6,672 nucleotides of DNA. It comes from CAIXPS01 sp034430115. Lineage in GTDB: Bacteria > Chloroflexota > Anaerolineae > J036 > Brachytrichaceae. This document shows, piece after piece, positions 1-5,829 of this stretch (position 1 is its first letter; the number at the start of each line of letters is the position of its first letter). The translations under genes were made by a program, and so were the position numbers. The stretch covers positions 1 through 6,672 of the forward strand of contig DAOUFG010000152.1 of assembly GCA_034430115.1 (NCBI GenBank). Reading direction: 5' to 3'. A model generated the notes under the pieces. That model was not told where the DNA came from and ran no database searches. It was given only the letters and a program-made list of their open reading frames with translations.

Positions 1-192
1 ACGATGGTCACGTCCAAGCTGGTCGCGGTGGAACACCCCCGCCACGGGCTGATCCAGTTGCAATTTTTTGGCCCGCGCCAGGTTTGTCAGACTGCCGCAT
101 ATGATCGCGTCGGCGCGCTCGGCAGCTTCCAGCCCCAGGTGCTGCATGCGCACCAGGGTCGCTTGTATGTCCGATCCAGGTTCGGAGAACAT
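1..192 (-). CDS. N-terminal part of an unrecognised protein (runs off left edge)
   Basis: An open frame on the minus strand starts with ATG at 192 and continues without a stop to base 1, giving 64 residues of a longer protein. The start is well supported: a GGGAGG Shine-Dalgarno (complement of 199-204) lies 6 nt upstream. The peptide begins MFSEPGSDIQATLVRMQHLG and continues with an amphipathic helix-like stretch (LEAAERADAIICGSLTNLAR, residues about 21-40), then AKKLQLDQP and GVFHRDQLGRDHR. No signal peptide or membrane segment is visible, so it is probably cytoplasmic. I do not recognise the family and assign no function. It is transcribed divergently from the metallopeptidase gene across a 246-bp gap. 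The frame stays open upstream of 192 for some codons but offers no other ATG near a ribosome site. Confidence 0.6.
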   Translation of the reverse strand, partial: MFSEPGSDIQATLVRMQHLGLEAAERADAIICGSLTNLARAKKLQLDQPVAGVFHRDQLGRDHR

Positions 193-341
193 CTTGCACC
201 TCCCGGTTGTTCCGCCTGTGGACCGGCGGGCTATTCGTTGAGCGACAAAAACGTCCTTGGATCATCGCCTGACGTCGAAGGGGGCACATCTTGCAGGGCA
301 TCGGTGTAGGGGCAGCGTCGTCTTCTCTACGCTTATAGGGC

Positions 342-347
342 TATTAT
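342..347 (+). promoter_or_regulatory. possible -10 element upstream of the metallopeptidase gene
   Basis: TATTAT sits in an A+T-rich patch (about 331-357) inside otherwise GC-rich DNA, in the gap between the divergent genes starting at 192 and 439. A transcript starting near 354 would have an 85-nt untranslated leader to the GTG at 439. No convincing -35 hexamer lies 16-18 bp upstream, so this is weak. Nothing else recognisable was seen in 193-438 apart from the ribosome site of the left gene. Confidence 0.25.
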
Positions 348-438
348 CTATCATTAAGTGCGTACCGGGAGGCCGGATCATTCCGCCGGTAGGGCTGGTG
401 AAATAGGATTGACCAAAACACGACGAGGTGTGAAAGCC

Positions 439-1209
439 GTGCCCCGCGCAAGGTTTTTGGGGGTTGCGGGTGTCGCGCAGGCGAAATCGCCCGTGAACTC
501 GGGCGTGGCGACCTTGCGCGGCGAGCGGGTGAGCTATACCCTGCGCCGCTCGCGCCGCACCCGGCGTTTGCACATCCGCATCTTGCCCACGGGGGTGGAA
601 GTGGTTCTGCCGATGCGGGCGCGCGTCGAAGACGCGCGGGCTTTCCTGGCCGACAACGCTGATTGGGTGCTGCGTCACTTGCAGGCTTTACGCCAAAAAG
701 GTTGGCTGCGCGAGGCGGGGGATGCCAGCGGGATCAAGACGCTCCTCTTGCGCGGGCGCTGGATGCAGGTGATGGTTGACGCCCGGCCCGCGTCCCTGCG
801 CGTGATGACGAGCGGAGATACGCTCACCCTCACGCTCCCGGTTGGCCGGGAGGCGCAGGCTGGGCGAATCCTGGAAGATTGGTTGCGCCGGCAGGCCGGT
901 GATGACATCGCTGAGCGGGTGCGCCTGCGCAGCGCGCAGATGGGCGTTTCGCCCAGGCGCGTGTTCATCCGCAACCAGCGCACCAAGTGGGGCAACTGCT
1001 CGTCGCTGGGGAACGTGTCGTTCAACTGGCGACTGATCGGCGCGCCGCCCGAGGTGTTGGACTACGTGGTGGTGCACGAACTGGCGCATTTGAAAGAGAT
1101 GAACCATTCGGCCCGTTTCTGGACGCTGGTGCGCGCCTATTGCCCCGATTTTGCGCGTCACAAAGCCTGGCTGAAGGCGAATGACGGGTGCCTTATGGTG
1201 GATTTCTAA
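439..1209 (+). CDS. YgjP/DUF45-family zinc metallopeptidase
   Basis: A 256-residue protein of the YgjP-like metallopeptidase family (DUF45, a gluzincin relative of M48 and SprT). The N-terminal half has the family's beta-rich pattern (YTLRRSRRTRRLHIRILPTG, then VVLPMRA). The C-terminal half holds the conserved RTKWGNCSS region around residues 181-188 and the metal site HELAH (His213, Glu214, His217), with a probable third ligand at His223 in MNHSARFW. No signal peptide is seen, so it is likely cytoplasmic; the physiological substrate of this family is poorly known. I chose the GTG at 439 because GAGGTG (425-430) lies 8 nt upstream. The frame also opens at GTG 358, TTG 409 and GTG 430, but 358 has no ribosome site and would add 27 residues unlike the family. 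GTG 493 is also possible. Family call secure, start uncertain. Confidence 0.88.
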   Translation: MPRARFLGVAGVAQAKSPVNSGVATLRGERVSYTLRRSRRTRRLHIRILPTGVEVVLPMRARVEDARAFLADNADWVLRHLQALRQKGWLREAGDASGIKTLLLRGRWMQVMVDARPASLRVMTSGDTLTLTLPVGREAQAGRILEDWLRRQAGDDIAERVRLRSAQMGVSPRRVFIRNQRTKWGNCSSLGNVSFNWRLIGAPPEVLDYVVVHELAHLKEMNHSARFWTLVRAYCPDFARHKAWLKANDGCLMVDF

Positions 1210-1214
1210 TTCAT

Positions 1215-1256
1215 CCTTGCAGGGGAACGGTGAGCAACGCCCTTCCCCCTGCAAGG
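1215..1256. repeat. intergenic inverted repeat (13/14-bp arms)
   Basis: Arms CCTTGCAGGGGAA (1215-1227) and TTCCCCCTGCAAGG (1243-1256) pair with a single one-base bulge around a 15-nt loop. The repeat lies 5 bp after the stop of the metallopeptidase gene and about 65 bp before the end of the convergent lipoprotein gene. There is no T-tract on either side, so it is not a classical intrinsic terminator. It could be a bidirectional transcript-end hairpin or one copy of a dispersed palindromic element. The following bases (1257-1290) are a G-rich, simple-sequence-like stretch. Confidence 0.6.
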
Positions 1257-1302
1257 AACGCAGCGGGGGAAGGGTTGGGGATGGGGGCCTTGTGGAAGAT
1301 CG

Positions 1303-1338
1303 GCAAGCGCCTGGCCGCCCTATTCCGCCAGGGCTTGC
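1303..1338 (-). terminator. hairpin spanning the stop codon of the lipoprotein gene
   Basis: GCAAGCGCCTGGC (1303-1315) pairs with GCCAGGGCTTGC (1327-1338), leaving one bulged base, so twelve pairs close an 11-nt loop. The TAG stop of the lipoprotein gene (1322-1320) falls in that loop. In the minus-strand transcript the stem would form at the very end of the three-gene operon. No U-tract follows, so termination or 3'-end protection is inferred from position and stem strength only. Confidence 0.4.
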
Positions 1339-2321
1339 GTTACTTTGTCGCGCACACCTTCCAGCCAGGTATAGACGGCCGGGCTGAGTGCCGCTTTCAG
1401 GTCCGCAAGCGTGGCCGATTCCTCTCCAAGCCAGTAGCCCAGGGCATAGGCGCGCACCGCCTGGCTGCGCTCGCAGATCTCATCCTGGTCACAGGTGGGG
1501 ATCGCCTGCTGGGCATCCTGCAAGTTTTCACGCAACACCTGCGGGAAGTCTTTCGTCGCGCGCACGTATTGGCCGTCGCGCAGGGTGAACACCACCGGCA
1601 GTTCGGGCGTCGCGTACATGGGCAACAGGTCCAGATCCGAAAGCCGATCATCCACGCCGACGATCTGATAGGGCGGCTTGCCGCTGAGCAGGGCGAACGT
1701 CTGGATGCCACCTTTACGAGCTTCCCAGTGCAACAGCGAAGGCAACGTCGCGGTGAGGGCATACAGGTCATAGACGAAGCAGCAATTCGCGCCGCCGGTG
1801 TAGGTCTCCAGCATCAAGGTGGGCACGCCATCGCCCGTCAGGTCGCCACAGCGCACCTGGGAGATGCCCACCATCCCGCCCTGTGAGGTATCCAGCGCGA
1901 CCTGTTTGAGCGGTTGGCCTGTCGCATCGCTGATGGATACGCGCGTCACGCGGCCGGTATCTAGCACGGATGTGACATCTTGGGTGATGGTGTATGCGCC
2001 GCAGCCGGAAACTGCCGAGATACCCGGCGTCGCCTCGGGCGTGGGCAGCGCCGCCAGCGTGGCCGTGAATGGGAGCGACGATGTGGCCGTTGCGGGTGGC
2101 GTCGCCGTCGCCGTCGTGGGTGTGTTGGCGGGGGTGAAGGTCGCGCCTGGCGCAAGTGTGCTTGAAGCGTTCACGGCGGGAGCGGAAGTGGGCGTTGCGC
2201 CGGTGGGCGCCGTCAAGCCGCATGCCGCGAGCGCGATGGTGCACAATAGCGCCGTGGCGCATGAGCCGATCTTTGGCAGCTTGCTCATTGAATGATGTAA
2301 CAGAGGGCGGAAAGATTTCAT
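1320..2321 (-). CDS. secreted lipoprotein with Thr/Pro linker and FG-GAP-like domain
   Basis: A 333-residue exported lipoprotein. The N-terminus has basic residues, a hydrophobic stretch (about 22-33) and a lipobox ending LAAC, so Cys34 should be lipidated after signal peptidase II cleavage. A Thr/Pro/Ala-rich linker (about 38-100) leads to a globular domain. Residues 159-167 (GDLTGDGVP) resemble the Asp-rich loops of FG-GAP/VCBS-type repeats, followed by GGANCCFVYDLY. Cysteines 107/158, 180/181 and 277/283 could form disulfides. I chose ATG 2321 because AAGGAG (complement of 2333-2338) lies 11 nt upstream in the 21-bp gap after the anti-sigma gene. Internal Met12 (2288) would give a more usual signal-peptide length but has no clear ribosome site. 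It is the last gene of the sigma-factor operon, so it may be a surface partner or target of that system. Ligand and exact function are unknown. Confidence 0.8.
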   Translation of the reverse strand: MKSFRPLLHHSMSKLPKIGSCATALLCTIALAACGLTAPTGATPTSAPAVNASSTLAPGATFTPANTPTTATATPPATATSSLPFTATLAALPTPEATPGISAVSGCGAYTITQDVTSVLDTGRVTRVSISDATGQPLKQVALDTSQGGMVGISQVRCGDLTGDGVPTLMLETYTGGANCCFVYDLYALTATLPSLLHWEARKGGIQTFALLSGKPPYQIVGVDDRLSDLDLLPMYATPELPVVFTLRDGQYVRATKDFPQVLRENLQDAQQAIPTCDQDEICERSQAVRAYALGYWLGEESATLADLKAALSPAVYTWLEGVRDKVTQALAE

Positions 2322-2342
2322 TAAGTTTGATTCTCCTTATTC

Positions 2343-3407
2343 TTATTTCCCTGCACGCGGTGTAGGGGTGGCCCGGTTGCGCAGGTCCAGCAGCTTGGCA
2401 TCGGCGGGCGGTGTGAAGGTGAAAAGCGCACGGTCCAGCGGGACGTTGTATTGGATGCGCGTAACCTCGATCGTTGAGGTCACGCGATCGTCACTCAGGC
2501 GGTGCAACTCGTTCTTCAAGATGAAGAAGGTTTCCTGGTCCACCCAGATGACGCGCCGGCCGTTCAGCCCCGGCGCGGAGGGGCACTCCAGCTTGCCCAG
2601 GTCGATCACATAAGTTGGGCGACCCGCCACAACGTCGCGCGCGATGTAGCGCGGCTCGGGCTTGATGCGCGCGTCGGGGCAGGTGGTATCCGCCTGTAGG
2701 AAGGCGTTCAGGCTGGTTGCGCTTATCCCAAACAGGAAGCCGGTGCTGCTGAACTCGGTATTTGCGTTCAGCCGGTTTACGATCACCTCATGGCGCAGCG
2801 GATCGTAGGACCACATATCCGTGCCATCGCTGATGGTCGTCTCATGCCAGGTCTGGCCCGGCAACGCTTGCCCGTCGGGGCCGTAGCTGACGCTTTCGTC
2901 TTCGCTGTGCCACAGGTTGGGGGCCTGGTACCAGCGTTGATGGATGGTGACGTCCTCGGCCTGCCCCGTGGCCGCGTCGGGTTGTAGCGTGATCGTCTGC
3001 GTGAAGGCGAAGCTGATCAGGTTGGTGGACGAAAGCGTCATGGCGGCCTGAGCGCGCATCAAGACGGTGCGCGCCTCCACGGGTTGCGGCTGGTTGCGCA
3101 CGACCCACATACCGACCAGCGCAATCGCCAGGACGGCAAAGGCCAGCCGGCCCCATACTTGCCAGGTCCATCTGGCGGCGGGGCGCTTATTGGGGCGTAC
3201 CTCGGCGGTTTGGCGCGCCACGCGTGCCCAAACGCGCGCGCGGGCCTGGGATGAAGGGGCTTCGGCTTCCGCCTGCTTTAGGGCGATCACGCGCTGGGCA
3301 AATGAGGCCAGCTCGGGCGCTGGGGATGACCCCGCCGGGTTGTTGGCCGGGTCATCCAGGAGGCGATCCAGCCATTCCGCCTGGGTTTGTTCGTCGTGGG
3401 TGTTCAT
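2343..3407 (-). CDS. membrane anti-sigma factor with LolA/RseB-like outer domain
   Basis: A 354-residue single-pass membrane protein. Residues 1-85 are hydrophilic and presumably cytoplasmic, with a helical segment near 33-68. One membrane helix spans about 86-103 (ending LVGMWVV). The long outer part (105-354) resembles LolA/RseB-type beta domains, with TTISDGTDMWSYDP (190-203), RPTYVIDLGK (263-272) and RVIWVDQETFFILKNE (285-300). Inference: the N-terminus binds the ECF sigma factor encoded just upstream and the outer domain senses a surface signal. The start ATG (3407-3405) overlaps the sigma stop as ATGA, and a perfect AGGAGG (complement of 3418-3423) lies 10 nt upstream, indicating translational coupling. 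The frame could extend to 3650, but that would overlap the sigma gene and is rejected. The N-terminus has no cysteine, so there is no HxxxCxxC zinc motif of classical anti-sigma proteins. Cys243 and Cys275 in the outer domain may pair. Confidence 0.82.
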   Translation of the reverse strand: MNTHDEQTQAEWLDRLLDDPANNPAGSSPAPELASFAQRVIALKQAEAEAPSSQARARVWARVARQTAEVRPNKRPAARWTWQVWGRLAFAVLAIALVGMWVVRNQPQPVEARTVLMRAQAAMTLSSTNLISFAFTQTITLQPDAATGQAEDVTIHQRWYQAPNLWHSEDESVSYGPDGQALPGQTWHETTISDGTDMWSYDPLRHEVIVNRLNANTEFSSTGFLFGISATSLNAFLQADTTCPDARIKPEPRYIARDVVAGRPTYVIDLGKLECPSAPGLNGRRVIWVDQETFFILKNELHRLSDDRVTSTIEVTRIQYNVPLDRALFTFTPPADAKLLDLRNRATPTPRAGK

Positions 3408-3997
3408 TTCTGTTCGTCCTCCTGCCATGCCCGGCGTAGTCGTTGCATCAGGCGGTAAATCGCCACCCGCACGGCGCCCTCGCGTTTGCCGATGATCTCG
3501 CCGATTGCTCTGGCCGAGAGGCCGGCATCCAGCCGGAGCGCCAATAGCTCTTGTTCTTCGTCGGAGAGGGCCCGTAGCAAGCGGCGTAAGCGGGCGTGTT
3601 CTTCGTCGCGGACTATTTGCTCCAGCAGGTCCGGCGTATCCCGGTCCCATAGTTCCGCTACGCCCGAATCACTCAATTCGTCCAGCGAAACGGCGTCGCG
3701 CCGGTCGCGCAGATAGTTCACCACCGTGTTATGTGCAATGCGGAAGAGCCATGCTTCCAATGAGCCACCGCGATAGCTATCCAGGTGGGCGCAGGCACGG
3801 GTGAAGATCATGCTCGTCAGGTCTTCCGCTTCGCGCGGCAGGTCCACACGGTGCAGGCAATAGCGATAGACGCGCGCGAAGTATTGCTCGAAGAGAGATT
3901 GAATATCCAGCGGAGGATTGTGCATGTGCGCCCTGGATGATGTTACTTCACTCTGTGCGAGCGCCAGCTTTGGCCTGACGAACGATAAATCACTCAT
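3404..3997 (-). CDS. ECF-type RNA polymerase sigma factor
   Basis: A protein of up to 197 residues with the two-domain layout of ECF (group 4) sigma-70 factors, which direct RNA polymerase to a stress or signal regulon. Region 2 covers about 33-103, with FEQYFARVYRYCLHRV, AEDLTSMIFTRA and SLEAWLFRIAHNTVVNYLRD. Region 4 covers about 131-190, with the DNA-binding helix-turn-helix in LSARAIGEIIGKREGAVRVA followed by IYRLMQRLRRAW. A short linker (104-130) joins them; no extra sensory domain is present. The gene leads the operon and overlaps the anti-sigma start by 4 bp (ATGA). The start is open: ATG 3997 gives a 24-residue extension ahead of the usual family start, while Met25 (ATG 3925) begins MHNPPLDIQSLFEQY, where most members start. 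Neither has a strong Shine-Dalgarno. I see no obvious autoregulatory ECF promoter upstream. Confidence 0.93.
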   Translation of the reverse strand: MSDLSFVRPKLALAQSEVTSSRAHMHNPPLDIQSLFEQYFARVYRYCLHRVDLPREAEDLTSMIFTRACAHLDSYRGGSLEAWLFRIAHNTVVNYLRDRRDAVSLDELSDSGVAELWDRDTPDLLEQIVRDEEHARLRRLLRALSDEEQELLALRLDAGLSARAIGEIIGKREGAVRVAIYRLMQRLRRAWQEDEQK

Positions 3998-4056
3998 ACC
4001 CGTACCTATAAAGACACAGCTAAGCGCCGAATGTTACACAGCACATCGAAAATGGA

Positions 4057-4085
4057 TTGACACGCGCGAACAAATGTTCTACACT
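4057..4085 (+). promoter_or_regulatory. sigma-70 promoter of the VOC gene
   Basis: TTGACA (4057-4062) matches the -35 consensus exactly. A 17-bp spacer separates it from TACACT (4080-4085), a good -10. Transcription would start near 4092, about 43 nt ahead of the ATG at 4135. The promoter lies in the 137-bp gap between the divergent sigma-factor operon and the VOC gene. Confidence 0.75.
4067..4080. promoter_or_regulatory. LexA-box-like operator within the VOC promoter
   Basis: CGAACAAATGTTCT contains GAAC-N4-GTTC, and its central AAAT fits the RNRY core of the Gram-positive (Bacillus-type) LexA box CGAACRNRYGTTYC. The palindrome fills the spacer between -35 and -10 and abuts the -10, where a bound repressor would block RNA polymerase. 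That this host's LexA uses this motif is inference; another dyad-binding repressor is possible. Confidence 0.5.
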
Positions 4086-4134
4086 GTTATGCGGCAATGC
4101 AAGATGCCAAATCCACAATAGGAGTACAAGCACA

Positions 4135-4542
4135 ATGCAAACCCGTCTATCTCATATTCAGTTCAACGTTGGCGCGGCTAACATCCCTTTCTATAAGGAT
4201 TTGATGGCCCTGCTGGGCTGGAAGGTTATCTATGAAGGCCAGGACATGTGCGGTATTGCGAGCAGCGACGGCACCAGTTTCTGGTTCAACGGTCACGTCA
4301 ACGACGTGGCGAATGACTACGATGGGCCGGGAATGAACCACATCGGCATCGGCGCGCAAACCCAGGCGGATGTGGATAGCGTCGCCGGCTTCTTGAAAGA
4401 GAAGGGCATCCCGTGGCTGTTTGAAACGCCGCGACATCGCCCGGAGTTCTCGGCGGGGCCGGACCAGACGTACTACCAGGTGATGTTCGAAACGCCCGAC
4501 CGCATTCTGCTGGAAGTGGTGTACACCGGCCCGAAGGCGTAG
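4135..4542 (+). CDS. VOC (glyoxalase/bleomycin-resistance fold) family protein
   Basis: A 135-residue single-domain protein of the vicinal oxygen chelate superfamily, which includes glyoxalase I, extradiol dioxygenases and drug-binding resistance proteins. Two beta-alpha-beta-beta-beta modules are visible. The first starts RLSHIQFNVGAANIPFYKDL (4-23) with LLGWKVIYEG, and the second starts GMNHIGIGA (66-74) and ends RILLEVVY (123-130). Likely metal ligands are His7, His69 and Glu127, all at expected places, so it is probably a metal-dependent enzyme rather than a simple binding protein. The length is normal for one domain. ATG 4135 is chosen because AGGAG (4120-4124) lies 10 nt upstream. It is cytoplasmic with no signal peptide. 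It is monocistronic, with its own promoter and terminator. The substrate cannot be told from sequence. A LexA-like palindrome in the promoter suggests damage- or stress-linked control. Confidence 0.88.
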   Translation: MQTRLSHIQFNVGAANIPFYKDLMALLGWKVIYEGQDMCGIASSDGTSFWFNGHVNDVANDYDGPGMNHIGIGAQTQADVDSVAGFLKEKGIPWLFETPRHRPEFSAGPDQTYYQVMFETPDRILLEVVYTGPKA

Positions 4543-4565
4543 GGCTGGACGATTGGGGGATTGCA

Positions 4566-4600
4566 AGAGGCGACCAAACAGGCCGCCTCTCGTTTATTTT
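4566..4600 (+). terminator. rho-independent terminator of the VOC gene
   Basis: AGAGGCG (4566-4572) pairs with CGCCTCT (4584-4590) around an 11-nt loop, followed by a T-rich tail CGTTTATTTT (4591-4600). It starts 23 bp after the VOC stop. Because the tail is only on the plus strand, it serves the VOC gene, although it also lies just past the end of the convergent nucleotidyltransferase gene. Confidence 0.75.
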
Positions 4601-4608
4601 CCGGCAGG

Positions 4609-5451
4609 TTACGCACCCGGATTTGACCCAATTCCCAAGAGGGGCGCCGCATAATGCTGCAAGTCTTCCACCAGTCCGGCCCACAGCGCGTAGGACTGCG
4701 GAATCCCTTCCGGCGCGCCGCCCAGGCGCAGCACCTCCAGTAGCCTGTTGGCGCAATCGGCCGGTTGCACGTCGAAGCGCGCGAGGAACAGCAGGCTACG
4801 TTTGCGGCTGGGGAAAAACGTGCGGTTCAACGCAAACAGCGCCTGCAAGAAGTGATCGATGGCGATCTCCAGCGCGAAGTGATAGAACAGCACGTCTTTA
4901 CGGGCCGCGGCCCGCTGCATGTCTTCGACGTCGGCGAGCTTCTTCAAGTGATAGCCGGCCAGCTTTTCGGCCAGCGGCGCTGGGTACACGCGCAGCTTTT
5001 CCTTTAATGAATGCAAATAATCGCCTGGATCGTATAAAACGGTGCAGCTTTGCAACATCGCGCAACGGCCGATCGGGTAATAGTAGTTGTCCAATTTATC
5101 GGGGAAATCGCCGTTCAGGATAGCGTCCACGTTGCGCGAGACGTCACGCTGCGTGAAGTACATCAGCCAGGTCTCGACGCCGTTGATGCGCAGAAAATCG
5201 CCCTCTCCCCAATGTCCTCCTGCGAAGACCTTGACCCGGCCATCTTGCGCCAGGTCTCCCATCTGGTCGATGACGGATTGGCGTCGCTCGGGGCTGGGGA
5301 TCGTGTCGCAATAGATGAAGAGGTCGATATCGCCTTCGCCGGCCTGGGGGAGCGGCGTTTTGCTTCCGCTGATGCAGATGGACGCCACTTCGGGCAACGT
5401 GCTGAGCTTTTCGATCAACTTTTGAAAGATCGTTTCCGTATTGATGGTCAT
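4609..5451 (-). CDS. nucleotidyltransferase-fold protein with DUF4037-like C-terminus
   Basis: A 280-residue cytoplasmic protein. The N-terminal domain has the DNA polymerase beta-type nucleotidyltransferase signature: Gly29-Ser30, then ten residues, then Asp41-x-Asp43 in GDIDLFIYCD. The third carboxylate is not certain; Glu93 in NGVETWLMYF is the best candidate. The C-terminal part (about 165-265) is helical, with RKDVLFYHFALEIAIDHFLQ (184-203) and ALNRTFFPSRKR (207-218), resembling DUF4037-type nucleotidyltransferases. Such enzymes transfer a nucleotide to a small molecule or protein, but the target here is unknown. ATG 5451 is chosen; GAGG (complement of 5456-5459) is 4 nt upstream. The gene stands alone, convergent with the VOC gene. 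It is next to the CRISPR leader on the opposite strand, which is not enough to link it to defence. No HEPN partner of a HEPN/MNT toxin-antitoxin pair is visible. Confidence 0.8.
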   Translation of the reverse strand: MTINTETIFQKLIEKLSTLPEVASICISGSKTPLPQAGEGDIDLFIYCDTIPSPERRQSVIDQMGDLAQDGRVKVFAGGHWGEGDFLRINGVETWLMYFTQRDVSRNVDAILNGDFPDKLDNYYYPIGRCAMLQSCTVLYDPGDYLHSLKEKLRVYPAPLAEKLAGYHLKKLADVEDMQRAAARKDVLFYHFALEIAIDHFLQALFALNRTFFPSRKRSLLFLARFDVQPADCANRLLEVLRLGGAPEGIPQSYALWAGLVEDLQHYAAPLLGIGSNPGA

Positions 5452-5522
5452 GCTGCCTCGCTGATGGGGTTGATGTTACCGCGCTTTGGGCCGGCGGGTG
5501 AAAATCGGCCCCAGGAAGGTGG

Positions 5523-5699
5523 GTTTCGCAAATGCCTTCTGCGCACAACGAAGTGGCCGGTGAAATGGCGGGCGCCGGTTTTCTGCTCGCGCGGGGTGAG
5601 CGTGAAAAAGGCGGCAAAAGCAGGCGTTTTTGGCGTTTGCTGAGGGGAAAGGCGCGTTTCGCAAATGAGGCGGGGTTTTACGCAGAAACAGATTTGCGA
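5523..5699. repeat. GTTTCGCAAATG direct repeat plus inverted core in the leader
   Basis: GTTTCGCAAATG occurs exactly at 5523-5534 and again at 5656-5667, 133 bp apart. Its 8-bp core reappears inverted as ATTTGCGA at 5692-5699, forming a dyad TCGCAAAT (5659-5666)/ATTTGCGA with a 25-bp centre. The inverted copy directly abuts the possible -10 element at 5700. The motif was not noticed elsewhere in the window. It may bind a regulator or an integration host factor; function is inferred. Confidence 0.5.
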
Positions 5700-5706
5700 T
5701 ATAAAT
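5677..5706 (+). promoter_or_regulatory. possible pre-crRNA promoter in the leader
   Basis: TTTACG (5677-5682), a 17-bp spacer and TATAAAT (5700-5706) form a fair sigma-70-type promoter directed at the array, with a start near 5713 and about 117 nt of leader transcript before the first repeat. The -35 matches consensus at 4 of 6 positions and the -10 at 5 of 6. It is the best candidate seen, but unproven. Confidence 0.35.
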
Positions 5707-5829
5707 GGTAGTGTGGCGCGGTTGGGGTGCCTGAGGGGTGCTTGCGCGACGCACCGGGCTGCGCATGGCGGGGCGTTTGGGGCCTTGCAGGATGTTGGGA
5801 TCCTCTTTACCTCGCAGATGTAAAATGGG

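Larger units (their letters stand above)
5452..5829. other. non-coding stretch, probable CRISPR leader
   Basis: These 378 bases hold no convincing gene on either strand; the open frames crossing them are shadows of the nucleotidyltransferase gene or artefacts running into the array. The left end carries the ribosome site of that gene. The right part adjoins the first repeat. Since the repeat's handle-like end (ACTGAAAG) points right, this side should be the leader, from which pre-crRNA is transcribed and where new spacers enter. It is less A+T-rich than many leaders, but 5600-5710 has T- and A-runs, repeated TCGCAAAT motifs and a possible promoter. An A-rich TAAAAT (5821-5826) stands immediately before the first repeat. 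Confidence 0.55.

Noticed and set aside
189..296. ACATCTTGCA occurs at 189-198 and again at 287-296; considered as a duplicated regulatory site.
   Set aside because: It is only ten bases, the first copy overlaps a start codon and its ribosome-site spacing, and no dyad or conserved flank is seen.
1188..1886. A 232-codon plus-strand frame opposite the lipoprotein gene.
   Set aside because: It is antisense to a gene with a clear signal peptide, lipobox and linker, and is explained by GC-rich codon usage.
3408..3650. Upstream extension of the anti-sigma frame to an ATG at 3650.
   Set aside because: It would overlap the conserved region 4 of the sigma factor, and the translated extension is Arg/Pro-rich noise. 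The AGGAGG and ATGA coupling support the start at 3407.
5546..5554. CAACGAAGT in the leader matches nine bases of the CRISPR repeat; considered as a degenerate repeat.
   Set aside because: The match does not continue on either side, so chance is the simplest explanation.
4609..5829. Considered a CRISPR-linked defence cassette formed by the nucleotidyltransferase and the array.
   Set aside because: They are on opposite strands and share no operon. No HEPN, cas or other effector gene is present, so only adjacency supports it.
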